DNA from: JABFXC01 sp035551575
Lineage (GTDB): Bacteria > Gemmatimonadota > Gemmatimonadetes > Gemmatimonadales > Gemmatimonadaceae
Length of the DNA stretch: 25,259 nt
Reading direction: 5' to 3'
Assembly (NCBI GenBank): GCA_035551575.1
Contig: DASZNJ010000139.1
Coordinates: 1-25,259 of the forward strand
The notes below the pieces were generated by a model. The model was not told the DNA's origin. It worked only from the letters and a program-made list of their open reading frames with translations, and searched no databases. Below, in pieces: positions 1 through 7,568 of this stretch (its first letter is position 1; each line of letters begins with the position of its first letter). A program made the position numbers and the translations under genes.

Positions 1-396
1 GGGGCCGCCGCCAGGACGGTCGCCGGAAAGGACACCGCGAAAAAGGCGGCCGAAGCCCCGGCGACGGCGGTCTTCAACCGTGAAGTCTTCACCTACGACG
101 GCGCCGGCCGCCGCGACCCCTTCCTCTCGTTGCTATCGACCGGGGAACTGCGTCCTGCCTTTAGCGACCTGAAGCTGGTCGCGGTCGCCTATGACCCGAC
201 CGGCCGCAAGTCGGTGGCGGTGATGCGTGACGTTTCGACGAAGGACCAGTACCGCGTGAAGGTCGGCCAGACGCTCGGACGGATGCGCGTCGCGCAGATC
301 CACCCGAAGTCGGTGACCTTCACGATCGACGAATTCGGCTACTCGCGCCAGGACGTTCTGACGCTCGGTGACTCCACGAATATGAGGAATCCATGA
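1..396 (+). CDS. pilP: PilP-like type IV pilus assembly protein, 5'-truncated
   Basis: The reading frame is open from the window edge to TGA at 394-396, giving 131 residues of a C-terminal part. An Ala/Lys-rich linker precedes a segment ending YDGAGRRDPF, which matches the RRDPF signature of PilP-type pilus lipoproteins. A small beta domain follows (GRKSVAVMRD, DQYRVKVGQTLGRMRVAQI), like the PilP domain that contacts the secretin. PilP is known to link the inner-membrane PilNO complex to PilQ. The stop overlaps the pilQ start (ATGA), so the two are translationally coupled. The true start lies outside the window; the internal TTG at 130 is not a credible start because the conserved RRDPF motif lies upstream of it. 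Family assignment rests on this motif and on the neighbour. Confidence 0.7.
   Translation, partial: GAAARTVAGKDTAKKAAEAPATAVFNREVFTYDGAGRRDPFLSLLSTGELRPAFSDLKLVAVAYDPTGRKSVAVMRDVSTKDQYRVKVGQTLGRMRVAQIHPKSVTFTIDEFGYSRQDVLTLGDSTNMRNP
384..389 (+). promoter_or_regulatory. Ribosome binding site for pilQ
   Basis: GAGGAA lies 3 nt before the ATG at 393 and 6 nt before the second ATG at 396. It is inside the end of the pilP-like gene. The spacing fits the second ATG slightly better, so the exact first residue of PilQ (MMRV or MRV) is uncertain. Confidence 0.5.
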
Positions 397-2276
397 TGCG
401 TGTCGTGTCCGTGGCCGCTCTCGCGGCCGTACTGATCGCCGCGCCAGCGCGCGGCATGGACCCGACTCCGCGCGCAACCGCGGTCACGTCGGTGAGCATC
501 GTCCCCGCGACCGGCAAGGCCGAGGTGGTCATCGGCGTCGCCGGCTCCGTCGAGGTCGAGGACTTCGCCCTCGAGGCCCCGTACCGGATCGTCCTCGACC
601 TCAGCGGCGCGACGCTAGGGCTGGCGCCGCAGATGTACGATCGCGTCGCCCGCGGCGGGATCAGGAACATCCGCTACGCCCAGTATCGCAAGGACGTCGT
701 GCGGGTCGTCATCGACCTCGACACGACGCGTGCCTATTCGATCATCCGCGGCTCCGGCGACGTTCGCGTCTCGATCGCCAGCCCGCACCCGAAGTTCGAG
801 AGCTGGAAGAGCGCTACGCCGCGCGTCGTCGAGCAGGAGCCCGCCGCCGACGCCCCGGAGACGCGCACCGTGATGCCGGCATCGAGCCGCACCGCGCTCC
901 AGCAGTCGACGCAGCCCCGCATCACCGTCACCTACCAGGACGCCGACATCCGCGACGTGCTCGCGGCCTTCGCCGCGTTCTCCGGCCGCACGATCGTCGT
1001 CGGCAAGGGCGTGGAAGGAAAGGTGACCGCCGAGGTCCGCGACCAGCCCTGGGACGTCGCGATGAACGCGATCCTCCAGTCGCAGGGGCTCGCCGCCGCT
1101 GAAGACAGCAACGGGATCATCACCGTCGACAGCTACGCGAGCATCCTCGCGAAGCAGTCGACCGAGCCGCTCGTGACCCAGCTCATCCCGGTGAACTATG
1201 CGCGCGCCGCGTCGCTGACCGAGACGATCAGCAGCCTGCTCTCGAGGGACTGCCCGCCGGCCGCGCCGGGCGCCACCACTCCGCAGTCGTCGTGCCCGGC
1301 GCGCGGCTCGGTTCGCGCCGACTCGGCCACCAACACCCTGCTCGTCACCGAGGTGCCGTCGCGGATCAATGACCTGATCGGCTACGTCCGCGACCTCGAC
1401 GTCCGCACCCCGCAGGTCGCGATCAAGGCGAAGATCATCTTCGTCAACCGCACCGACATCGAGGACATCGGCATCGCCTACGACCTCGGCTCCGGTGGTG
1501 CGTTCTTCAACAAGCTGATCCCCCGGCCGAGCGCCTATGGCCCCGTCGACACCAACGGCGACGGCATCAACGACGCCGTGCAGCCGACCGCGTACTACAA
1601 CGCGCTCAACACGCCGGCCGCGTTCAAGCTCGGCGGCAACCAGCTCGCCGCGATCGGCAACGCCAACCAGCGCGTCTTCAACCCGGCGCTGTCGCTGCTC
1701 TTCTCCACGACGTTAGGCAAGTTCTCCCTGACCTCGTTCATCGACGCGCTCCAGGAAGTCCGGCTCGCCGACGTCCAGGCCGAGCCGAGCATCGTGACGC
1801 TCGACAACAAGAAGGCGCGCATCGTCGTCGGCGAGGAGACCCCGATCCGCGTCATCGACGCCGGAACGGGCGGTGTCGGGACGACCGCCCGCGCCACGGT
1901 GAGCTTCAAGGAGACCGGCATCATCCTCGAGGTCGTCCCGCACATCACCTCGAACCGCCAGATCCTGATGACGCTGCACAGCGAGCGCTCGAACATCGCC
2001 CTCGCCGCCTCGGACCTCGGCTACACCTTCGAGAAGCAGCTCGCCGAGAACCAGCTCCTCGTCAACGACGGCGAGACGGCGGTGATCGGCGGCCTGACGG
2101 TCACCTCGGTCACCGTCTCGAAGACCGGCATTCCGCTGCTCGTCGACCTGCCGCTGATCGGCCGCCTCTTCGGCCACACGGCGCACCAGGAAGACAAGCG
2201 CGACCTCCTCATCCTCGTGACCCCGCACATCGTCGATGACGGGGACAAGCTGAGCCAGGCCAGCGCGCCGCGCTGA
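393..2276 (+). CDS. pilQ: Type IV pilus secretin PilQ
   Basis: This 627-aa outer-membrane secretin forms the pore through which the type IV pilus passes. Domains in order: a signal peptide (about 1-22, ending APARG); an AMIN domain (about 30-125) that in this family binds peptidoglycan; an STN/N0 domain (about 177-245, ITVTYQDADIRDVLAAF); a secretin N1-type domain (about 258-345, with NTLLVTEVPSRINDL); and the C-terminal secretin barrel (about 440-615, with VQAEPSIVTLDNKKA, ETAVIGGL and the closing P.IGRLFG, LLILVTPHIV). Length is normal for PilQ with one N1 domain. It overlaps the pilP-like gene by ATGA and is followed 25 nt later by a lipoprotein gene, so it belongs to a pil operon. One CGTTAGGC motif lies at 1711-1718. 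Assignment is secure. Confidence 0.95.
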   Translation: MMRVVSVAALAAVLIAAPARGMDPTPRATAVTSVSIVPATGKAEVVIGVAGSVEVEDFALEAPYRIVLDLSGATLGLAPQMYDRVARGGIRNIRYAQYRKDVVRVVIDLDTTRAYSIIRGSGDVRVSIASPHPKFESWKSATPRVVEQEPAADAPETRTVMPASSRTALQQSTQPRITVTYQDADIRDVLAAFAAFSGRTIVVGKGVEGKVTAEVRDQPWDVAMNAILQSQGLAAAEDSNGIITVDSYASILAKQSTEPLVTQLIPVNYARAASLTETISSLLSRDCPPAAPGATTPQSSCPARGSVRADSATNTLLVTEVPSRINDLIGYVRDLDVRTPQVAIKAKIIFVNRTDIEDIGIAYDLGSGGAFFNKLIPRPSAYGPVDTNGDGINDAVQPTAYYNALNTPAAFKLGGNQLAAIGNANQRVFNPALSLLFSTTLGKFSLTSFIDALQEVRLADVQAEPSIVTLDNKKARIVVGEETPIRVIDAGTGGVGTTARATVSFKETGIILEVVPHITSNRQILMTLHSERSNIALAASDLGYTFEKQLAENQLLVNDGETAVIGGLTVTSVTVSKTGIPLLVDLPLIGRLFGHTAHQEDKRDLLILVTPHIVDDGDKLSQASAPR

Positions 2277-2301
2277 CCCGACTTCTTCTCGGAGTTCACT
2301 C

Positions 2302-5300
2302 ATGACGTATCGAGCTCTGCGCCTGCTCACCGGGGCGCTCGGATTCGCGGTTGTACTCTCGGCCTGCGATGGCGGGACGACCGCCGGGAACGGCGGCACC
2401 GCATCGGCGGCGCCGCGCCTGACGATCGAAGTTCCCGGACTCGACACCATCCGGAACCGCATCCTCTTCGGCTCGCCCGTCACGATCACGGCGACCGGCG
2501 ATGACGACCTGTCGCTGCTCAAGATGAACGTCTACGCCGAACGCGACACCGGATCGACGACCCCGCGGTCGCTGGTCACGGTGACCGGCGTCAATACCAC
2601 GTTCAAGAACAACACCCCGACCTACACCACGACCTTCAACGTGCCGCTCGCCGGCGCGCGGTCGGGCGACACGGTCCGGGTCTTCGGCTCGGTCACTGAC
2701 GGCAACGGCCAGACGGTCACGAGGAATCTCAGCTTCATCCTCTTCGACTCCGTCCCGCCGAGCGTCGTCCTCGTCAAGCCCCTCCGCAACGACATCCTGA
2801 AGTCGGGCTCGCTCGCCGACTCCGTCCGCATGACCGCATCCGACTCGTCAGGCCTCACGACGGTCGGCTACGACGTGCTCTCGATCGTGAACGGTGCGCT
2901 CGCGGTTCGCTACACCGTCTCCAGGCTCGTCGACAACCGGAAGACCCAGGTCAGCCAGGCGTTCCTCGCCGACTTCGACACCCTCGCGCCGGGATCGTAC
3001 CTGATCCGCGCACGGGCGACAGACGCGACCGGGATCGTCGCGGTGACGGACACCGTCCGCTTCAACATCGCCGACGCGATCCCGCCGGTCTTCACCTTCG
3101 TCAGCCCGGCGCAGCGCAACCCGCTCCTCACCGGCGACAGCATCGACGTCACCGTCCACGTGACCGACAACGTCGCGCTGAAGAACTTCACGATCAACGG
3201 CTTCTCGGTGCGTGGCGACCCGCGGATCGGCGCGACCGATACCGTGGTGCTCTACGACCCGATCCTGTTCAACTTCACGACGCTGACGACCGACACCACG
3301 GTCAGCCGCCGCCTCCGCTACAACAAGACGGCCACGAACGCGCAGGATACCGTCGTCTACTTCCGCGCGATCGCGACCGACCAGTCGCTGAACGCCGACA
3401 CGGCTGTCCTGACGCAGATCCTCGTCTCCGGCCCGAAGATGGTCGTCACCGCCGACAGCACGGCGTGGCCGAACAAGGAGATCACCGTCTCGATGACGGT
3501 AATGGACTCGACACCATCGATCTCGCGCTACGGCTTCACGGCGACGATGAGCAACGGCGTCGTCATCAAGGACACCACGGTCTACGTGACCGGCGTCCAG
3601 AACCTGACCTGGGCGACGGCGTTCATCGTCCCGGCGAGCGCGCCGATCGGCGGCAGCATCACGGTCGTCCCGCGCGCCACCGACGGCGGCGGGAACATCG
3701 GCTCCGGCAACACCGTCGTCATCCCGATCATCTCCGAGCCGCGCGACAACATCCCGCCCCTCGTCTACCAGCGCATCCCGGCCCGCTTCGAGCAGGGTGC
3801 GACGATCAAGGTCGACGGCCATGACGCGAGCCAGATCCGCGCGCTGGGATACGAGGTGCGCACGCTCCCCGACAGCACCCTGATCGGCAGCGGCAGCGTC
3901 GCCCGCCCAGTCGGCAGCCGCCGCACCAACGACACGGCGAGCTTCGTCCTCAACTACGACCGCCAGTACCGCGGCAGGAACGCGTACCTCACGAGCTGGG
4001 CGGAAGACAGCCTCGGCAACCGCGGGTACTCGCTCGCCGCCGGCTTCAACACGGCGCAGACCGACCCGCGCCTCGCCAAGCGCGACACCGTACTCCTCGT
4101 CTACGGCGTGACCTACGCGCTGCCGCAGGGGAGCCTCGGTGCCGACATCGCGGTCGACACCAACTCGGCGCGCAAGCGGGTCTTCATCACCGACGTCGCG
4201 CAGGGCGGCCTCTTCGTCTGGGAAGATTCCTCGGCGACGCGCACCGCCCCGGGCTTCCGCGCGACGAAGGTCCAGGCCGGCGCCTTCCCGTGGGGGATGG
4301 CGGTCGACACGAGTGGCAACAGGCTGTTCGTCGCCAACTCCGGCGGTACGAACATCGACGTCATCGACCTGAACACCCTCTCCGACCTGCGCGGCCAGCG
4401 CGTCCAGACCCCGAGCACCGCGGTGTACGACGTCGCCTGGACGGTGAACCCGACGACCGGTCAGCTCAAGTACAGCGGCTTCCAGGTCCTCCAGTACTCG
4501 GACCGCCCGCAGTACCTCGCCCAGTCGGCCAACGGAAACCTCTACTTCTCGACGCGTCCGACGTCGGCCGCCCCGGCGGCGACGCTGCGCCGGATCGACG
4601 ATCCACTCGGCCAGCCGCGCACCCGCCAGGTCTGGCAGTACGCCAACTCCATGGCGCAGAAGTACACCTTCTTCAACGCCGACAGCGTCTTCATCTACGT
4701 CACGCTCGTTCCGGGCGCCAGCGACAACATCAAGGTCTGCGACAGCGACGTTACCACGAAGGTGTCGTATTGCAGCCGGCAGTGGATCACCGCCGAGCAG
4801 GCGATGGCCGACACCGCGCTCACCAACCATGCGGTGGACGTCGAGCTGGTGAACGACATCGACGTTTCCTCGCTGGCGCTGCGCGACACGAACTTCGTCA
4901 CCGCCGGCACCGACGGCCGCCGCATCGCCTTCGGTGAGGGCGCGACCGGGAACAAGCCGGGCCGCGTCATCACCGTGCTCGACTCGCTCGGCATGTCGTA
5001 CAACCAGGCGCTCTACTCGCGGGCGCAGCAGATCCGCGACCTCGTGAACAACGCCTCCGACCAGGTCTACGGCCTCGCCTACAACCAGAAGAGCAACTAC
5101 CTGGCGATCCACGGTGCCGAGACCTTCTTCGCCGACACCGCGCTCCGCCTGCAGGGAAAGGTGTCGACGGCCTCGGTCGGCGCGGGCGTCGCCTTCAACC
5201 CGGGCAACGACTCGAAGAACGCGGCCGACGCCGTCAGCCAGGCGTTCGTCGCCTCCTCGGACACCACTCTCGAGGTGATCGACAGCTACTACTTCCGCCT

Positions 5301-5457
5301 GCGACAGAAGCTCCCGCTGCGGACGAACCTCTACGGCGCGCTGCGCGTCTGGTACAGCTTCAACCCGACCACCGGGGTACCACTCAAGGTCTACGGGTTG
5401 ACTTCGGAAGGGCTCGTGGTCATTGATATCCGACCGGAAGATCTGGTTCAGAAATAG
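2302..5457 (+). CDS. Large Ig-like/beta-propeller lipoprotein in the pilus operon
   Basis: This 1051-aa protein starts with a lipoprotein signal peptide whose lipobox LSAC puts the lipidated Cys at residue 22. It is then predicted to be anchored in a membrane and exposed outside the cytoplasm. About five beta-sandwich repeats of roughly 100 residues follow. They begin near 34, 149 (SVPPSVVLVKP), 258 (AIPPVFTFVSP), 377 and 482 (NIPPLVYQRIP), with the Ig/cadherin-like pattern PP....P then V.....D.S.. From about 612 to the end, repeats such as GADIAVDTNSARKRVFITD and GMAVDTSGNRLFVANSG resemble NHL/YVTN beta-propeller blades. The gene lies 25 nt after pilQ, so it is probably co-transcribed. A role in adhesion or in the pilus exit complex is an inference; no enzymatic motif is visible. 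It ends just before a strong hairpin. Confidence 0.85.
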   Translation: MTYRALRLLTGALGFAVVLSACDGGTTAGNGGTASAAPRLTIEVPGLDTIRNRILFGSPVTITATGDDDLSLLKMNVYAERDTGSTTPRSLVTVTGVNTTFKNNTPTYTTTFNVPLAGARSGDTVRVFGSVTDGNGQTVTRNLSFILFDSVPPSVVLVKPLRNDILKSGSLADSVRMTASDSSGLTTVGYDVLSIVNGALAVRYTVSRLVDNRKTQVSQAFLADFDTLAPGSYLIRARATDATGIVAVTDTVRFNIADAIPPVFTFVSPAQRNPLLTGDSIDVTVHVTDNVALKNFTINGFSVRGDPRIGATDTVVLYDPILFNFTTLTTDTTVSRRLRYNKTATNAQDTVVYFRAIATDQSLNADTAVLTQILVSGPKMVVTADSTAWPNKEITVSMTVMDSTPSISRYGFTATMSNGVVIKDTTVYVTGVQNLTWATAFIVPASAPIGGSITVVPRATDGGGNIGSGNTVVIPIISEPRDNIPPLVYQRIPARFEQGATIKVDGHDASQIRALGYEVRTLPDSTLIGSGSVARPVGSRRTNDTASFVLNYDRQYRGRNAYLTSWAEDSLGNRGYSLAAGFNTAQTDPRLAKRDTVLLVYGVTYALPQGSLGADIAVDTNSARKRVFITDVAQGGLFVWEDSSATRTAPGFRATKVQAGAFPWGMAVDTSGNRLFVANSGGTNIDVIDLNTLSDLRGQRVQTPSTAVYDVAWTVNPTTGQLKYSGFQVLQYSDRPQYLAQSANGNLYFSTRPTSAAPAATLRRIDDPLGQPRTRQVWQYANSMAQKYTFFNADSVFIYVTLVPGASDNIKVCDSDVTTKVSYCSRQWITAEQAMADTALTNHAVDVELVNDIDVSSLALRDTNFVTAGTDGRRIAFGEGATGNKPGRVITVLDSLGMSYNQALYSRAQQIRDLVNNASDQVYGLAYNQKSNYLAIHGAETFFADTALRLQGKVSTASVGAGVAFNPGNDSKNAADAVSQAFVASSDTTLEVIDSYYFRLRQKLPLRTNLYGALRVWYSFNPTTGVPLKVYGLTSEGLVVIDIRPEDLVQK

Positions 5458-5485
5458 CGACGCTCCTCACGACCCGAGAGTGTCC

Positions 5486-5514
5486 CGCGAGCCCGGCCCT
5501 GTGCCGGGCTCGCG
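5486..5514 (+). terminator. Intrinsic terminator-like hairpin after the pil operon
   Basis: A perfect 12-bp GC-rich stem (5486-5497 pairing with 5503-5514) with a 5-nt loop CCTGT is followed by TCTTTG, a weak T-run. It lies 28 nt after the lipoprotein stop, as expected for a terminator. It ends only 15 nt before the likely aroC ATG, so it would also lie in any 5' leader of aroC. Confidence 0.7.
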
Positions 5515-5529
5515 TCTTTGACCAACACG

Positions 5530-6717
5530 ATGATTCGTTTCACGACTGCGGGAGAATCGCACGGCCAGGCGCTCGTCTGCATCCTCGAGGGGATGCCGGC
5601 GGGCGTTCCGCTGTCCGCCGCCGACGTCGACGAGCAGCTCGCCCGCCGCCAGCAGGGCTACGGCCGCGGGCGGCGCATGCAGATCGAGCGCGACACCGTC
5701 GAGCTCCTGGCCGGCGTCCGCGCCGGCGAGACGTTCGGCAGCCCGATCGCGATGCTCGTCCGCAACCGCGACTGGAAGAACTGGTCCGCGATCATGGACC
5801 CCGCCCCGCGCGAGGGCGACCCCGACCCGCGCAGGCGCGCGGTGACGCGCGTCCGACCCGGGCACGCCGACCTCACGGGGCTACTCAAGTACGACCGGAG
5901 CGACGCCCGCGACATCCTCGAGCGCGCCTCGGCCCGTGAGACGACCGCCCGCGTCGCCGCTGGCGCGGTCTGTCGCCGCTTCCTCGCCGAGTTCGGGGTG
6001 CGCATCGGCAGCCACCTCTCGCATCTCGGCGGGATCGACGCCGCGCGCCCCGAGCCGATGCCCGCCGACATCAACGCCGCCGCCGACGGTTCGCAGCTCC
6101 GCACCCTCGACCCGGCGGCCGAGGAGGCGATGATCGCCCGGATCGATGCCGTGAAGCGGGAGGGCAACACGTTGGGCGGGATCTGCGAGGTCGTCGCCGA
6201 CGGGCTGCCGGTGGGCCTCGGCTCGCACGTCTCGTGGGACCGGAAGCTGGACGGGCGCATCGCCGCAGCGATGATGTCGATCCCCGCGGTGAAGGGGGTC
6301 GAGATCGGGATCGGCTTCGACGCAGCGCGGCGCACCGGCGCAGAGGTCCATGACGAGATCGAGCGCGCCGACCGCGCGCTCAGCGGAAACGTGAGGCGGC
6401 GCACGAACAGGGCTGGGGGGCTCGAGGGGGGGATGACCACCGGCGAGCCGCTCGTCGTCCGCGTGGCGATGAAGCCGATCAGCACCCTCATGCGCCCCCT
6501 CCAGACCGTCGACGTGGCCACTGGCGGCCCGGCGGAGGCCACCGCCGAGCGGAGCGACGTCACCGCGGCCCCGGCCATGGGGGTCATCGCCGAGGCCATG
6601 CTGGCGATCGTGCTTGCTGACGCCTTCCTCGAGAAGTTCGGCGGCGACTCTCTCAACGAAGTGAGGCGGAACTACGATGGCTACGTTTCGCACGTCGCAG
6701 CCCGTCTCGCCGATTGA
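5530..6717 (+). CDS. aroC: Chorismate synthase
   Basis: This 395-aa enzyme converts EPSP to chorismate with reduced FMN, the last common step of aromatic amino acid synthesis. The start is placed at ATG 5530 because MIRFTTAGESHG is the standard family N-terminus; a TTG 12 nt upstream would add four residues. Visible family motifs are GESHG near the N-terminus, GYGRGRRM (substrate/FMN region), VRPGHADLTG, ERASARETTARVAAGA, and DRKLDGRIAAAMMSIPAVKGVEIG. No clear Shine-Dalgarno is seen. The last 41 nt overlap aroK in another frame, so the two shikimate genes are coupled. A terminator-like hairpin lies immediately upstream. Length is full. Confidence 0.95.
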   Translation: MIRFTTAGESHGQALVCILEGMPAGVPLSAADVDEQLARRQQGYGRGRRMQIERDTVELLAGVRAGETFGSPIAMLVRNRDWKNWSAIMDPAPREGDPDPRRRAVTRVRPGHADLTGLLKYDRSDARDILERASARETTARVAAGAVCRRFLAEFGVRIGSHLSHLGGIDAARPEPMPADINAAADGSQLRTLDPAAEEAMIARIDAVKREGNTLGGICEVVADGLPVGLGSHVSWDRKLDGRIAAAMMSIPAVKGVEIGIGFDAARRTGAEVHDEIERADRALSGNVRRRTNRAGGLEGGMTTGEPLVVRVAMKPISTLMRPLQTVDVATGGPAEATAERSDVTAAPAMGVIAEAMLAIVLADAFLEKFGGDSLNEVRRNYDGYVSHVAARLAD

Positions 6718-7243
6718 CGCGGGCCGGCCGCACGTCGTTCTCGTCGGGCTGCCAGGCTCGGGGAAGACGACGGTGGGGGAGGGCGTCGCGACGGCGCTGG
6801 GGCGGTCCTTCCTCGACCTCGATCGCGAGATCGAACGCCGGGAGGGGATGACTGTCGCCCAGATCTTCGGTGAGCGCGGAGAGTACGCCTTCCGGCAGCT
6901 GGAACGGGCGCTCACGGAGGAGCTGAGGGACGTCGGAGGGATGATCCTCTCCCCCGGTGGGGGCTGGATTGCTTCTCCCGAGAATGTTTTACTTTTGCGT
7001 CCACCCGCGCGCTTCATCTACCTTCGTGTCCGGCTGGAGACCGCGATCAAGCGGCTTGGACCACAGCGCTCCACCCGACCCCTCCTCATCCGTCCGGACC
7101 CTTTGGGGGAGCTCAGGCGTTTATATGAAGCGCGAAAGGCGGCGTACGAGGCGTCCGACGATTCGGTCGATACGGAACGCCTTAGCCCGCCGCAGGTAAT
7201 TGAAGCAGTGGCGCAACTCATTCGGCGCGCAGGTGCCGCCTAG
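6677..7243 (+). CDS. aroK: Shikimate kinase
   Basis: This 188-aa P-loop kinase phosphorylates shikimate to shikimate 3-phosphate. The Walker A motif is GLPGSGKT (24-31). The shikimate-binding residues expected for the family are present: Asp47/Asp49 in FLDLDREIE, Arg73 in YAFRQLE, and the GGG triplet at 94-96. The lid region has Arg134 (RSTRP), and an R..YEARKAAYE segment follows. The start at ATG 6677 lies inside aroC (41-nt overlap), leaving about 18 residues before the family core. Between about 6965 and 7200 base composition drops, with codons such as AAT GTT TTA CTT TTG. The gene holds the only two TTA codons found in the window's genes (6989, 7121) outside the TTA-GGC context. Assignment is secure. 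Confidence 0.93.
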   Translation: MATFRTSQPVSPIDAGRPHVVLVGLPGSGKTTVGEGVATALGRSFLDLDREIERREGMTVAQIFGERGEYAFRQLERALTEELRDVGGMILSPGGGWIASPENVLLLRPPARFIYLRVRLETAIKRLGPQRSTRPLLIRPDPLGELRRLYEARKAAYEASDDSVDTERLSPPQVIEAVAQLIRRAGAA

Positions 7244-7253
7244 GTGTTATTGC

Positions 7254-7568
7254 ATGAACGCAGGCGATGATCGGATCGGCGACGGCGCGGACGAAGTGCC
7301 GGCGCCGCCGCTGCAGATGAACGAACGCGACGGGCGGACCTTCCGGATCCCCGGGCCGCACGAGCGGGGTCGTTTCACCAGGGATGCGTGGGGACACCTC
7401 CTCCGCCTCTCCGGCGACACGCTGAACCCCGCCGAGCTGGAGCACGTGATCGAGCGCGCCCTGACGCAGCTCGACGGCAGCATCGCGCTCGACGACTTGA
7501 AGGCCCTCCTCGAAGCATCGGGGATCGACGAGCCGGGCACTCCCGGCTCACGGAGGACTGTACACTAG
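7254..7568 (+). CDS. Small Smg/DUF494-like protein upstream of topA
   Basis: This 104-aa protein starts at ATG 7254, ten bases after the aroK stop, and its stop codon directly abuts the topA ATG. The first 28 residues look unstructured. From about 30 to 90 the pattern RIPGPHE, then WGHLLRL, LNPAELEHVIERAL and LDDLKALLE follows the C-terminal half of Smg (DUF494) as I remember it from E. coli (RIY.PEE, GFLLFLE, VIER, then LDDLK ten residues later). In gammaproteobacteria smg lies in a dprA-smg-topA-type cluster, so the position beside topA is consistent. The usual N-terminal half of Smg is absent. The function of Smg is not established. The relationship is an inference from short motifs, length and context. 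Confidence 0.55.
   Translation: MNAGDDRIGDGADEVPAPPLQMNERDGRTFRIPGPHERGRFTRDAWGHLLRLSGDTLNPAELEHVIERALTQLDGSIALDDLKALLEASGIDEPGTPGSRRTVH

Noticed and set aside
2848..5112. 754-aa open frame on the minus strand opposite the large lipoprotein gene
   Set aside because: The product is a low-complexity Arg/Val/Asp-rich string with no motifs, typical of the antisense frame of a GC-rich gene. The plus-strand protein has a lipobox and repeats.
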